A stretch of 64,000 bases of DNA, taken from assembly GCA_902769705.1 (NCBI GenBank), contig CACXPX010000021.1, forward strand, positions 23,772 through 87,771, in the 5' to 3' direction. Positions 15,792-25,151 of this stretch are shown here, piece after piece. The number at the start of each line of letters is the position of its first letter. Position 1 is the stretch's first letter. The position numbers and the translations under genes are program-made. The DNA comes from an uncultured Prevotellaceae bacterium (GTDB taxonomy: Bacteria > Bacteroidota > Bacteroidia > Bacteroidales > Bacteroidaceae). The notes below the pieces were generated by a model, which saw only the letters and a list, made by a program, of their open reading frames with translations, was not told where the DNA came from and did not search any database.

Positions 15792-17687
15792 TTAATAGGA
15801 TTTTTGTCCGCGTGTGAAGAAATAATCGAAGTAGAATGTACCGCCGAAACGGTCGTACATCAATGGTTTCATCTGCTCTTCAGTCATGTTCTTATACTGT
15901 TCAGCAGCGGCCATGAAGTCGTTATAGGTGTTGACCACCTCTTTGTCAAATGGCATATGACTGATGTCGATTTCCTTTTCGAGATTTCCATAAAGATAGG
16001 CTGCCTCTTGGTAGTGGGTAGGCATACGCTCGCCTTTATGCAAGTTGGCATAATGGAAGAAGCGCGGCCAAAACATCTGGATATCCTTCATCTGCAGAGC
16101 AGCCAGCAGGGTCTGCTCTTGATAGATGGGGTCGTCGCTGTCGTCGCTAGAGAACAGAGTGAGCAGATAGATTTCTATCAGGGTGTTGTCGCTGGTCAGC
16201 CGGTCGTTGGCTGAAAGCATATGGAGGATGGGCTCGAACTCCTCGTTCTTCTTGATGAGTTCTGGGTTCTTCACATAAGCCTCGTATTGCTGTGCCCAGT
16301 CGGCATAGTATTTCGTCTGTTTCAGAATGTCGATGTATTTTTGTGCAACGGTGTATTCGCCATTCATCAGCGAGCATTTCAGCATATAACGATAGTAGTC
16401 GACTCTCCAACCATATTCTACACCGTCCTCAAGACACCAGCGGTAGCAGAAATTCAGCTGTCCATAGTGCAGGTAGAGAACCTTGGCACCTGTCTGCGTC
16501 ATCCTCACTTTGAAGGGGGCGTTGCAAGGCTTGTCGTCGTTCTTGTAATGATACATCTCGTCGCCTTGTCTGCCCAATCGGAAAAGCGCCAGGTTCTTCA
16601 TCATCCAGATGACGCGAGTGGGTTCGTCGCAATCGCGGGCAATAGTGAGTACTCCTTCCCAATCGAGGTTCTCAATACAACGAACCATCTGCAATTCCTT
16701 GTGGAAGTTGTCGTCTTTGTACCAGAAATGCCAAACGCCGAAGCCGATAATTCCCAATGCAACCACTTGTGCCGCACTCCATAAAATGGGTGTCTTCACG
16801 CCTGATTGGCGTTCTTTTCTGTAAAATGCAGCCATCAAGGCAAAGCAAGCCACCAGCAGATAATAAGGTATGTAGTATTGGTAATGGTGCTCTTCGATGC
16901 GATAGAGAGGTATTGCTGCCCAATAGATGTTGACGATATTGGTTTGATAGTAAACGAATCGATAGTAGATTAGGGGAATGGCAACGATGACCAATGCGGC
17001 AACAATGCTGTCAATTGCACGTTTGCTTATTTTATAATCATCAAGCCGCCACGCCATGATGCCCATTAGCAGGGTGGCTAATAGTGCATAGAAACCAAGA
17101 ATTGGATAGAAAAGAATTGCGGTGAGGGCGATGAACACCGTACGAATGGCATAACGCGACGGCAACGACCGATACAGCCATACCAAGAGCAGGGCTATGG
17201 TGCTTCCGATGGTGGCGACGAAGAAGTGGCCTCGCAATTTCAAGTAGAAAATCCAATAGCCCATATCCACGTCAGTCAGCAACAACAAGGTGACTGGAAC
17301 CAGCAACACCACTGTCCATCGGGCGGGAATGTTGAAAGCTTTCTTTGTAAGCCACATCAGCAATGCCCACCAAACGCAGAGCATCATCACGCCCATCCAA
17401 GTATGATAGAAGTACTGAGTGAAATACGTGCCTATCCACGTGAGGAATCCACCAGCCACCACCATCTGCTGCTTGAAGAACAAAGGTGTGTAGAGGAACA
17501 GGTTGAGTTCCTGTACGCGGAACAGGAAGTCGCTCTCGTAGGCGAGCAGGCAAAAGGCGATAACTGCAAGAGCCAGAAGAGGCACAGCAACAGACCAAAC
17601 GGTCAAGGTGCGCTGACCAATCTCCCACGATTTGCCTAATGGCTTATTGGCTTCCTTCTTTTTCGTTTTCTTGTTTTTCTTGCTCAT
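15792..17687 (-). CDS. DUF6057-like polytopic membrane protein
   Basis: 631 aa. A lysine-rich cytoplasmic start (MSKKNKKTKKKEANK) is followed by about ten transmembrane helices up to residue 335, then a soluble C-terminal half of about 300 residues. The soluble half looks alpha-helical and TPR-like (EGVLTIARDCDEPTRVIWMMKNLALFRLG, MNGEYTVAQKYIDILKQT). The layout fits the Bacteroidetes DUF6057 family, which has no assigned role. It is followed at 20 bases by the haem-motif lipoprotein and preceded at 48 bases by the FemAB-like gene. I infer a joint envelope function with the lipoprotein from the tight pairing only. Confidence 0.7.
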   Translation of the reverse strand: MSKKNKKTKKKEANKPLGKSWEIGQRTLTVWSVAVPLLALAVIAFCLLAYESDFLFRVQELNLFLYTPLFFKQQMVVAGGFLTWIGTYFTQYFYHTWMGVMMLCVWWALLMWLTKKAFNIPARWTVVLLVPVTLLLLTDVDMGYWIFYLKLRGHFFVATIGSTIALLLVWLYRSLPSRYAIRTVFIALTAILFYPILGFYALLATLLMGIMAWRLDDYKISKRAIDSIVAALVIVAIPLIYYRFVYYQTNIVNIYWAAIPLYRIEEHHYQYYIPYYLLVACFALMAAFYRKERQSGVKTPILWSAAQVVALGIIGFGVWHFWYKDDNFHKELQMVRCIENLDWEGVLTIARDCDEPTRVIWMMKNLALFRLGRQGDEMYHYKNDDKPCNAPFKVRMTQTGAKVLYLHYGQLNFCYRWCLEDGVEYGWRVDYYRYMLKCSLMNGEYTVAQKYIDILKQTKYYADWAQQYEAYVKNPELIKKNEEFEPILHMLSANDRLTSDNTLIEIYLLTLFSSDDSDDPIYQEQTLLAALQMKDIQMFWPRFFHYANLHKGERMPTHYQEAAYLYGNLEKEIDISHMPFDKEVVNTYNDFMAAAEQYKNMTEEQMKPLMYDRFGGTFYFDYFFTRGQKSY

Positions 17688-17735
17688 GGATATATTCTTA
17701 GCTTTTTATTCTTATTCTTTTTAAATAATCATCTT

Positions 17736-18686
17736 TCATCCTTTGTCTCCGATTTCCCATTCGTAGGTGTCGTAGCAGACAGCACGGCCGCCATAGCCTT
17801 CTTTGTGGGCTATCAGCCCTTCGTTGATGACGCTGCCTTGTTGTTCGGTGGAACTACCGAAGTCGAGATAGTGGCAATCTGCATAATCGTGAAACATCAC
17901 ACGTTCATAGATGGCTTCCATTGCGCCAGTTTGTTTTCCCACGTCGTTTGTCGAACTGTATTGACCGTGAAGAACTTGTGGAGTGACATAAAAGGTGATT
18001 CCACCAACGATGTGGTCGTCTTTGTAGGCATTATATTGGATAATCTCTTCAGGGAATCGTGATTTCAAAAGGAGCATTTCTTGCAAGGTGTGTACAGGTT
18101 TGGCGCCGAATCGCTTCTTCAGATTCTCCTCCAATAGTGGCCAGAACTCTTCCAAACTGGCGTCGCGTTCCACTCGTATGCCATTTTCCTGTGCATTTTT
18201 CAGTCGGCGTCGATGGTCCTTGCGCCATTGTATGTTTTGCGGAATGATGATGGTTGTGCCTACATTGCGTAGCATGAGACTGGCCTTGCAATGCCAGAAG
18301 ATGGCATAGAGGTCTTCTTCGGCTGGCACACGATGGTAAATCCAAGGGATAGGCCTATAGACAACATGGCGGAATCCAGTGGCTTTTAGATATTCGTTCA
18401 ATTCTTGGAACAGCTTCACGGTATCAGTTATTGTCACGTGAATGTCCATGATGAGTCCTCCATAGGTGAGCCCATAGTGCGAATAAAGTGTGTCGCCCAC
18501 CTCATGGGCGGGCAGCAGCGAGTGAAGATGATTTCCAACGAAGAACATCAGGGAATGGTCTTTGAAGCGGTCAGCATGATAATCCATGTAGCCACGCTTG
18601 AAAAGGAACGTGGCGTTTCGTGCTCTGTCCACGTACCTATCCCATGCATTCTGGTCAGCTGGAGTATATCTTCTTATCTCAAACAT
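17736..18686 (-). CDS. FemAB/GNAT-like acyltransferase
   Basis: 316-aa soluble protein with the two-lobed GNAT arrangement of FemAB-like proteins. The first lobe has [18 protein letters not shown] and FLFKRGYMDYHADRF, and the second has WRKDHRRRLKNAQENGIRV, YNAYKDDHIVGGITFYV and YLDFGSSTEQQGSVINEGL. Relatives transfer amino acids or acyl groups to cell-wall or surface-sugar precursors. It overlaps the end of the cupin gene by 8 bases, and a sugar 3,4-ketoisomerase next to an acyltransferase is a familiar pair in the making of acylated amino-deoxy sugars. I infer a role in decorating surface polysaccharide. Confidence 0.7.
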   Translation of the reverse strand: MFEIRRYTPADQNAWDRYVDRARNATFLFKRGYMDYHADRFKDHSLMFFVGNHLHSLLPAHEVGDTLYSHYGLTYGGLIMDIHVTITDTVKLFQELNEYLKATGFRHVVYRPIPWIYHRVPAEEDLYAIFWHCKASLMLRNVGTTIIIPQNIQWRKDHRRRLKNAQENGIRVERDASLEEFWPLLEENLKKRFGAKPVHTLQEMLLLKSRFPEEIIQYNAYKDDHIVGGITFYVTPQVLHGQYSSTNDVGKQTGAMEAIYERVMFHDYADCHYLDFGSSTEQQGSVINEGLIAHKEGYGGRAVCYDTYEWEIGDKG

Positions 18687-19086
18687 TCGTCTTCACGTAT
18701 TCCTCAAATTCGTTGTAGTCATAAATGTATTCGTCTTCGTCGAACAGTTCGGAGGCAAGCACCAGACAGACGGCACCGGAGGAGAAATCCTCCAGCGTGC
18801 GCCACACCCCCGTGCCAATATACAGACCTTGATAGGGGTGGTTCAAGTGATGCACTTCTTTGCCTCCGTGGCCGTCGTCGACAATTACGTCGAACGAGCC
18901 GCTCACAGCAATGACAATCTCTTCACATGTGCGATGGGCATGACCGCCACGCCGCTCTCCGCTTGGAATGTCGTAAGTCCAGTAGACACGAGCAATTTCG
19001 AACGGAATGTTCTTCATCTGCTCTGCCACCGTCAAGTTGCCGCGAGGGTCAACAATCTTAGGAAGATTAATAATTCGTCCTATCAT
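18679..19086 (-). CDS. FdtA/QdtA-like sugar 3,4-ketoisomerase (WxcM-like cupin)
   Basis: 135-aa single cupin domain. Key stretches are [47 protein letters not shown] and [29 protein letters not shown], which match the FdtA/WxcM family that isomerises dTDP-4-keto-6-deoxyglucose at C3/C4. The HAH in GGHAH is the usual active-site pair. The substrate would be supplied by RfbB, encoded four genes upstream on the same strand. The gene overlaps purT by 4 bases and the acyltransferase by 8, so all three are translationally coupled. The exact sugar product cannot be read. Confidence 0.8.
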   Translation of the reverse strand: MIGRIINLPKIVDPRGNLTVAEQMKNIPFEIARVYWTYDIPSGERRGGHAHRTCEEIVIAVSGSFDVIVDDGHGGKEVHHLNHPYQGLYIGTGVWRTLEDFSSGAVCLVLASELFDEDEYIYDYNEFEEYVKTNV

Positions 19087-20282
19087 TTCTTCATATATGG
19101 GTCTGTTCCTAATACAGTTTTAGCCAATCGCTTGGCCTTGTCGCGCAATGCTGTAGTGTCGTCAGTCGGGTCACCATAGCAGAGCACTACACCCATGCGG
19201 CGCCCTTTGTGAGCCTCAGGCTTACCGAAAATGCGTATGCGGGTGCGGTCTTCGCGAAGGGCTTCTTCGAGATTGTAAGGCAACAGCGAGCGGTCAACAG
19301 GTGTGTTGGCCTCTACGGATGAGAGGATGACAGCCGATGCACCAGCGTGCTCTAAGTGAATACCAGCGATGGGCAAGCCAAGGACGGCACGCAGGTGGAG
19401 TTCAAACTCACTGAGATTCGTTGTGTGGCCAAGGGTGACCATACCCGTGTCGTGTGGGCGTGGAGACAGTTCTGAGAAGATGACTTCTCCTTGCTTGGTG
19501 AGGAAGAACTCAACACCCCAAATGCCTGCACCCGTCAATGCTTTCGTTACTTTGTCCGCCATCATCTGCGCTTGCTTCAAGGCCTCATCTGAAATCTTGT
19601 AAGGTTGCCACGACTCACGATAGTCACCGCCTTTCTGTACATGTCCGATAGGCGGACAGAATAGTGTAGGCCAACCGTGTTGTTGGGTGACGGTGAGGAG
19701 TGTGAATTCAGAGTCGAAGTCGATGAACTCTTCGATGATGACTTCCTTCACATCACCGCGGCTGCCCTCCATCGCTTCACGGAAAGCTAGCTCCAGCTCG
19801 TCGTCATTATGCACGTAGCTCTGTCCGTGTCCAGACGAAGACATCAAAGGCTTTACCACACAAGGGAAGCCTATCTGATCGGCGGCAGTCTTGAACTCCT
19901 CGAAAGTCTTGGCATAGAAATACTTGGCGGTTCGCAACCCTAACTCCTTGGCGGCAAGGTCGCGAATGGCGCGACGGTTCATCGTGTAGTTCACGGCACG
20001 AGCGCTCGGTACCACCTGTACGCCTTCTTCCTCAAACTTGAACAACCGCTCGGTGCGGATGGCCTCAATCTCAGGCACGATGATGTCGGGTTTGTGCTTC
20101 CTGACGACAGCCTCTAGGGCATCGCCGTCGAGCATGTTGAATACTTCGCGCTCATCGGCCACTTGCATAGCCGGTGCATTGTCATAACGGTCGCAAGCAA
20201 TCACATACTGGCCGGCACGCATGGCGGCAATTACGAACTCCTTGCCCAGTTCGCCTGAGCCTAATAATAATATCTTCTTCAT
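19083..20282 (-). CDS. purT: formate-dependent phosphoribosylglycinamide formyltransferase
   Basis: 399-aa cytoplasmic ATP-grasp enzyme that forms N-formyl-GAR from GAR, formate and ATP in purine synthesis. The N-terminal pre-ATP-grasp lobe has [15 protein letters not shown]; then come [22 protein letters not shown], the ATP-binding [14 protein letters not shown] near 160, [14 protein letters not shown], and the metal-binding GIWGVEFFL and [15 protein letters not shown]. The length is standard. It sits in the middle of surface-sugar genes, 6 bases after a membrane protein and overlapping the cupin, which is an unusual setting for a purine gene. Confidence 0.95.
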   Translation of the reverse strand: MKKILLLGSGELGKEFVIAAMRAGQYVIACDRYDNAPAMQVADEREVFNMLDGDALEAVVRKHKPDIIVPEIEAIRTERLFKFEEEGVQVVPSARAVNYTMNRRAIRDLAAKELGLRTAKYFYAKTFEEFKTAADQIGFPCVVKPLMSSSGHGQSYVHNDDELELAFREAMEGSRGDVKEVIIEEFIDFDSEFTLLTVTQQHGWPTLFCPPIGHVQKGGDYRESWQPYKISDEALKQAQMMADKVTKALTGAGIWGVEFFLTKQGEVIFSELSPRPHDTGMVTLGHTTNLSEFELHLRAVLGLPIAGIHLEHAGASAVILSSVEANTPVDRSLLPYNLEEALREDRTRIRIFGKPEAHKGRRMGVVLCYGDPTDDTTALRDKAKRLAKTVLGTDPYMKK

Positions 20283-20288
20283 TTTCAG

Positions 20289-21221
20289 TTATAGTTTTTT
20301 ACCCAAATAATATTTCAATGCCTGGAAACCAGCGAACTGCAGTTGGCCCAAACAATTAACAGATGGAAGAGCATTTTTCAGTTGCTCATAATTCTTATAC
20401 ATTTTTTCAGAAACTCTTATTGTCAACTTTCTGTCCTTCATGAGCCAGAGGGAATATTCATCACTCGAACCTAACTGTCCATTAGATTTCTCAAGCACAT
20501 AATAGAATCCATCAAAATCGGATAAGTTATAGTAATGAACCTTGAATGGCCATAACAAAGGTTTCACCTCTATTTGTCCACGCCAAACAGCTATTTTCTT
20601 ATATTGAGAGAGATGGATGAATAGGATACTTCCAAAAAACAATATTTCAATGGCTCCTAAAATTACAATATTTTGTCGTATAGGTTTTCCATCCATTAAA
20701 TCGGTGAAACATGTTCCCACCCCAATTAATATGAAAAACAAAAATAGAGCAGCTATTCCATACAAGTTTAGCTTTGCATATTCAGAAACCACTTCAGCCT
20801 TGTCTCTTATAGCGAAATGACTCTTGTCTTTCACCGAAACAGCCTCTTTTATCTCATTATAATTGGAGTAGATATGAGAATCAATACTCATCAGTGGTTT
20901 CCCGTCTTTTATTAATCGAAGCACCTCTCCAGTTCTCCTAAAGTCGCTCTGAGCATAGTCAAATTCGGCGAAACGATAGAATTGTTTCCAAAACGGCAAC
21001 AAGAAGTTTTGAGTCTCCACCCCATCAGTCAACACCGTAATACGTTTTAAAGATACCAAATAGGCAAAGGAAAAAAGGAGTGTAAACGCTCCCCAAATAA
21101 GCAATACAGGAACGGCCGCCCCCTTGTTGAACATGGAAGCACCGCACAAGGCAAGTACACCACATGCAATTAGGCAAAGGGTTGCACAGACGTTCTTTGT
21201 ATTGAATTTGGAGGAAACCAT
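20289..21221 (-). CDS. membrane protein with internal duplication (PH-like halves)
   Basis: 310 aa made of two similar halves. Each half has a pair of transmembrane helices (near 15-55 and 155-210) followed by a soluble part of similar design. The first reads VLTDGVETQNFLLPFWKQFYRFAEFDY..YSNYNEIKEAV, the second VWRGQIEVKPLLWPFKVHYYNLSDFDG..YKNYEQLKNAL. The soluble parts resemble bacterial PH-like domains (bPH2 type), but I cannot confirm that. The gene lies 3 bases behind rfbB and 6 before purT. It appears more AT-rich by eye than its neighbours, which could mean recent arrival; this was not calculated. Confidence 0.65.
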   Translation of the reverse strand: MVSSKFNTKNVCATLCLIACGVLALCGASMFNKGAAVPVLLIWGAFTLLFSFAYLVSLKRITVLTDGVETQNFLLPFWKQFYRFAEFDYAQSDFRRTGEVLRLIKDGKPLMSIDSHIYSNYNEIKEAVSVKDKSHFAIRDKAEVVSEYAKLNLYGIAALFLFFILIGVGTCFTDLMDGKPIRQNIVILGAIEILFFGSILFIHLSQYKKIAVWRGQIEVKPLLWPFKVHYYNLSDFDGFYYVLEKSNGQLGSSDEYSLWLMKDRKLTIRVSEKMYKNYEQLKNALPSVNCLGQLQFAGFQALKYYLGKKL

Positions 21222-21224
21222 TTC

Positions 21225-22358
21225 TTAACGGTTCTTATACATGTTATCGTAATACTTCTGATAATCTCCGCTTGTGACATTATCCAACCATTCTTGGTTG
21301 TCGAGGTACCAACGGACGGTCTTCTCGATGCCTTCCTCAAACTGGAGTGAGGGCTCCCAACCAAGTTCTCGCTGTAACTTTGTGCTGTCGATGGCATAGC
21401 GGAGGTCATGACCAGCGCGATCGGTGACGAAGGTGATGAGGTCTAAGTCTTCACCTTCTTTGCGGCCCAGCAGACGGTCTACGGTGTTGATGAGCACGTG
21501 GATGATGTCGATGTTCTTCCACTCGTTGAAGCCGCCGATATTGTAGGTCTCGGCAATCTTACCCTCATGGAAAATCAAGTCGATGGCGCGAGCGTGGTCT
21601 TCCACAAACAGCCAGTCGCGCACGTTCTCGCCCTTGCCGTATACGGGCAATGGCTTCCGGTGGCGAATGTTGTTGATGAAGAGCGGGATGAGTTTCTCGG
21701 GGAACTGGAAAGGACCATAGTTGTTCGAGCAATTCGTCACGATGACAGGCATTCCATACGTGTCGTGATAAGCACGCACAAAGTGGTCACTCGAAGCTTT
21801 AGCGGCCGAGTAAGGCGAGTGGGGATTGTACTTCGTGGTCTCCAAGAAGAACTTGTCACCGTAAGCCAGATGATGCTCAGCAGAAGAAGCTGTAGTGGTG
21901 AATGGCGGCTCGATGCCCTCGGGGTGTGTCAGTTCCAATGCACCATACACCTCATCGGTGGAGATGTGATAGAAACGTTTTCCTTCATACTTCTCTGGCA
22001 ATGATTCCCAATAGAGTTTGGCAGCTTGAAGAAGGGACAGCGTGCCCATCACGTTGGTCTTGGCAAACGTAAACGGATCCTTAATCGAGCGGTCAACATG
22101 CGATTCGGCTGCCAAATGGATGATTCCGTCCACCTTCTTCTCCTGCATCAGCTTGTAGAAGGCATCGAAGTCGCAGATGTCCATCTTCACGAACTCATAG
22201 TTGGGCTTGTCCTCGATGTCCTTCAGATTGGCCAGGTTGCCGGCATACGTCAGTTTGTCGAGGTTGATGATGTGATAATCGGGATACTTGTTAACGAAAA
22301 GGCGCACAACATGGCTGCCAATGAAGCCTGCACCACCTGTAATGACTATTGTCTTCAT
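21225..22358 (-). CDS. rfbB: dTDP-glucose 4,6-dehydratase
   Basis: 377-aa NAD-dependent short-chain dehydrogenase of the extended type that turns dTDP-glucose into dTDP-4-keto-6-deoxyglucose. Visible are the Rossmann motif TGGAGFIGSHV at residue 6, HLAAESHVDRSI, HISTDEVYG (catalytic Asp-Glu pair), the YSAAKASSDHFVRAY tyrosine/lysine pair and NNYGPFQFPEKLIP. The frame is open upstream to 22448, but those 30 codons belong to the end of the preceding small gene, so ATG 22358 (MKTIVITGG) is the start. The partner genes rfbA, rfbC and rfbD are not in the window; instead an FdtA-like cupin follows downstream. Confidence 0.95.
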   Translation of the reverse strand: MKTIVITGGAGFIGSHVVRLFVNKYPDYHIINLDKLTYAGNLANLKDIEDKPNYEFVKMDICDFDAFYKLMQEKKVDGIIHLAAESHVDRSIKDPFTFAKTNVMGTLSLLQAAKLYWESLPEKYEGKRFYHISTDEVYGALELTHPEGIEPPFTTTASSAEHHLAYGDKFFLETTKYNPHSPYSAAKASSDHFVRAYHDTYGMPVIVTNCSNNYGPFQFPEKLIPLFINNIRHRKPLPVYGKGENVRDWLFVEDHARAIDLIFHEGKIAETYNIGGFNEWKNIDIIHVLINTVDRLLGRKEGEDLDLITFVTDRAGHDLRYAIDSTKLQRELGWEPSLQFEEGIEKTVRWYLDNQEWLDNVTSGDYQKYYDNMYKNR

Positions 22359-22365
22359 ATCTGTT

Positions 22366-22557
22366 TTATTTTTTGTTTTTCTTGTTGAAATATTCAGAAA
22401 GAGGAATGTAGATGATGGCGAAGAAGAGACCTTGCAAAGAAACGACAAACCAGTCGGTCTGTTTCCCGATAATCAGGTTCAGCAGGGCATAGATGAGGCT
22501 GAAGATGATAGCAAGGGTGAGTATCTTCAAAAGGTATCTCAGAATCTTATTCTCCAT
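22366..22557 (-). CDS. 63-aa membrane protein, unknown function
   Basis: Small protein with two hydrophobic helices (ILRYLLKILTLAIIFSLIYALL and FVVSLQGLFFAIIYIPL) and a basic end (FNKKNKK). It sits snugly between the phosphoesterase (6-base gap) and rfbB (7-base gap) on the same strand, which is strong support for a real gene despite its size. I do not recognise a family. Confidence 0.6.
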   Translation of the reverse strand: MENKILRYLLKILTLAIIFSLIYALLNLIIGKQTDWFVVSLQGLFFAIIYIPLSEYFNKKNKK

Positions 22558-22563
22558 AATTGT

Positions 22564-23055
22564 TTATCTTCCTAATGTAATAACTTCGCAATCAGTGAAT
22601 TTATTGCCTTCGATGGTCAATCTTATTAGTGTTCGCTCCGTGTGCCATCCTTGAATGCCAGCGGCACCTGGGTTGATGTGCAAAAGATTCAGCGTCTTGT
22701 CGTATTTCACTTTCAATATATGTGAATGGCCGGCAATGAAGAGCTGGGGTGGTGAGGCGTAGATCTGGGAACGTATACGAGGATCATAGTTGCCCGGATA
22801 GCCACCGATATGCGTCATCAGCACGTCAACATCCTCGCATTTCCAACGCAGCCGCTCGGTATAGATGCGTCGCAAGTCGCCACCGTCACAGTTTCCGTAG
22901 ACAGCTCTTAGCGGGCGGAACTCGTTCAGGCGTTCCGCTACCTCCATCGATCCGATGTCGCCAGCATGCCATATCTCATCGCACGGCTCGAAATAGTGCA
23001 GGTATTTGTCGTCCCAATAGGCGTGGGTGTCGCTGATGATTCCTATTTTTTTCAT
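22564..23055 (-). CDS. YfcE/MJ0936-type metallophosphoesterase
   Basis: 163-aa soluble calcineurin-like phosphoesterase. The metal-ligand motifs are complete and in order: ISDTHAYWD near residue 8, WHAGDIGS near 29, YGNCDGGD near 53, LMTHIGG near 80 and AGHSHILK near 108. The ending (LLHINPGAAGIQGWHTERTLIRL) is typical of the YfcE branch, whose members cleave phosphodiesters in vitro. The true substrate is unknown. It lies 76 bases after the cytidylate-kinase-like gene and 6 before a small membrane protein. Confidence 0.85.
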   Translation of the reverse strand: MKKIGIISDTHAYWDDKYLHYFEPCDEIWHAGDIGSMEVAERLNEFRPLRAVYGNCDGGDLRRIYTERLRWKCEDVDVLMTHIGGYPGNYDPRIRSQIYASPPQLFIAGHSHILKVKYDKTLNLLHINPGAAGIQGWHTERTLIRLTIEGNKFTDCEVITLGR

Positions 23056-23131
23056 TGTTTTTGAGAGACTAGATAAACTGGTATGGGCTGGATAGGCTGT
23101 TTTTTTTGTTTGCTTTGCTTTTTCCTCTCTA

Positions 23132-23755
23132 TTATCCGTTGAATCGTTGCCGGATGAAGTCGGCGATGAATTGTGCGGTTTTCTCGATGCCCAGTAGCGA
23201 GGTGTTCACGCAGAGGTCGTATCCCGATGCTTGTCCCCATCGCTTGCCTGTATAGAAGTTGTAATAGCTGGCACGGTTGCTCTCGCCGTGTTCAATCATC
23301 TTCTGAGCCGTGTCGTGGTCGCATTGATGGCGTTCCATCGCTCTGCTGATGCGCTCTTCGAGGTCGGCGGTGACGAAGATGTTCACCGTGTTGTCGAAGT
23401 CGCGAAGCACGTAGTCGGCACACCGTCCAACGAAGACGCACGACCCAGCGCTGGCGGCTTTCTGAATGGCCTCGCATTGGAACAGAAACAGACTCTCTTG
23501 CGAGAAGCGGCTGTTGTAGAAGTTGTTGTCGCCCAGATGTTGCGCATGCAGATGGAAAAGCGATTTCAGGAATCCCTTCTGCTCATCGTTCTGCTCGAAG
23601 AACTTCTCCGAGAACCCACTCTCCTTGGCGGCAAGGTTCAGAATCTCGCGGTCGTAGAACTTGCAACCGAACTCCTCGGCCAGTTTCTGGGCGATGACAC
23701 GCCCGCCCGAGCCAATCTGCCGGCCCACGTTGATGATGATGTGCTTATCTTCCAT
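23132..23755 (-). CDS. cytidylate kinase-like family protein
   Basis: 207-aa P-loop protein of the AAK6/cytidylate-kinase-like family. The nucleotide-binding loop is variant (GRQIGSGGRVIAQKLAEEF, where a true CMK has GxxGxGKS/T), followed by FYDREILNLAAKESG and a central CVFVGRCADYVL. The family is common in gut Bacteroidetes and Firmicutes; its substrate is unproven and it is distinct from housekeeping CMK. The start overlaps the end of the MATE gene by 11 bases, so the two are translationally coupled. Confidence 0.8.
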   Translation of the reverse strand: MEDKHIIINVGRQIGSGGRVIAQKLAEEFGCKFYDREILNLAAKESGFSEKFFEQNDEQKGFLKSLFHLHAQHLGDNNFYNSRFSQESLFLFQCEAIQKAASAGSCVFVGRCADYVLRDFDNTVNIFVTADLEERISRAMERHQCDHDTAQKMIEHGESNRASYYNFYTGKRWGQASGYDLCVNTSLLGIEKTAQFIADFIRQRFNG

Positions 23756-25115
23756 ACGACAGTTCCTTATGTTGTTGCTTGAATTTTCTCATATAACGAA
23801 TCATCACAATCCATGTCACCACGAAGGCGATGGTGTCACTGGCAGGCAGTGAAATCCACACCCCGTCTACTCCCAGTAGCGGCGGCAAGGTGATGAGCAG
23901 CGGCAACAGGAAAATCATCTGGCGCGAGAGCGACAGGAAGATGCTGATTTTCGCTTTCCCGATGCTTTGGAAGAAGTTGGTGATGACGGCCTGTGAGCCT
24001 ATCAGCGGGAAGACGAGCATGTTGATTCTGATGCCTCGTACCGAGTTCTCGAGCAACTCGGCATCGCTCGTGAAAAGTCGCGCGCAAGGATAGGGCAACA
24101 GTTCACCCACCAACCATCCCACCGTCATCACAACAGTAGCTGCCGTCATCGAGAGATTGAGCACGCGCAACATGCGGTCCAGCTGTTGTGCGCCATAATT
24201 ATAGCCTGCAATGGGTTGCATGCCTTGGTTGATGCCCATGACAATCATGAAGAAGATGAATCCCAGCCTATTGGCTATTCCGTAGGCTCCCACCGCCATG
24301 TCGCCACCGTGTCTGACCAGTGCCGTGTTGATGAAGATCACCACGATGCACGAGCAAGTGTTCATCGCCAATGGCGAGATGCCGATGGCCAGTATGTTTT
24401 TGATGATGTCCCACCTCAGTCCATAGATGCCGCGCTTGAAGTGCAGCAGTTCCTTCGGGTTGCTGAATTGCCAAAGCTGCCAGCACATTGCCGTAATCTG
24501 CGATAAGATGGTGGCCAGCGCAGCTCCGCGAATGCCCATGTCGAAGGTGTAGATGAACAGCGGGTCGAGTGCCGTGTTCAGACATACGGTGAAGATGGTG
24601 GCATACATGGCTTGCCGAGGCTTCGATGCCGCGCGCAGCAAGGCGTTCATTCCGAAGTAGAGATGCGTGAACACATTGCCCAGCAAGATAATCTCCATGT
24701 ATTCTCGGGCATAGGGCAACGTGTTGTCTGTAGCACCGAAGAACCGCAGGATGGGGTCGAGGAACAGCAGGCACAATGCTCCGAATAGAATGCCCGTGAT
24801 AACTTTCAGCACCACCGAGTTGCCCAATATGTGTTGGGCGGTGGAGTAGTCCTTCTGTCCCAGTTTCACCGAGAGGTATGATGATGCACCCACGCCGATG
24901 CAGGCGCCTATGGCTCCGCTCAGGTTCATGAAAGGGAAGGTGATGGCCAGACCGGAGATGGCCATCGGCCCGACACCCTGACCGATGAAGATAGAGTCCA
25001 CCATGTTGTAGAGCGACGACGCCACCATCGCCACGATGGCAGGCATGGCATATTGCATCAGCAACTTGCCCACAGGTTTCGTCCCCAGCTCTAAAGTGGC
25101 TTTCCTATTGTCCAT
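23745..25115 (-). CDS. MATE family efflux transporter
   Basis: 456-aa inner-membrane antiporter with about twelve helices. Typical MATE stretches are AMPAIVAMVASSLYNMVDSIFIGQGVG at the start, GALCLLFLDPILRFFGA, a second-half repeat beginning near NILAIGISPLAMNTCSCIVVIFIN, and MGINQGMQPIAGYNYGAQ. It would expel cationic compounds in exchange for sodium or protons; the substrate is not known. ATG 25142 falls just beside the promoter box at 25144-25151, so I use ATG 25115 (MDNRKATLEL). It is the first gene of the long minus-strand run that ends at 14203. Confidence 0.88.
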   Translation of the reverse strand: MDNRKATLELGTKPVGKLLMQYAMPAIVAMVASSLYNMVDSIFIGQGVGPMAISGLAITFPFMNLSGAIGACIGVGASSYLSVKLGQKDYSTAQHILGNSVVLKVITGILFGALCLLFLDPILRFFGATDNTLPYAREYMEIILLGNVFTHLYFGMNALLRAASKPRQAMYATIFTVCLNTALDPLFIYTFDMGIRGAALATILSQITAMCWQLWQFSNPKELLHFKRGIYGLRWDIIKNILAIGISPLAMNTCSCIVVIFINTALVRHGGDMAVGAYGIANRLGFIFFMIVMGINQGMQPIAGYNYGAQQLDRMLRVLNLSMTAATVVMTVGWLVGELLPYPCARLFTSDAELLENSVRGIRINMLVFPLIGSQAVITNFFQSIGKAKISIFLSLSRQMIFLLPLLITLPPLLGVDGVWISLPASDTIAFVVTWIVMIRYMRKFKQQHKELSYGR

Positions 25116-25143
25116 GTTATATATAATGTGTATAAAAACCATG

Positions 25144-25151
25144 CAAAATTA
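25144..25151 (-). promoter_or_regulatory. promoter box before the MATE gene
   Basis: TAATTTTG on the minus strand, 29 bases before ATG 25115. No clear TTG was seen 19-21 bases further up, so this is a half-supported promoter. It argues against the upstream ATG at 25142. Confidence 0.5.
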
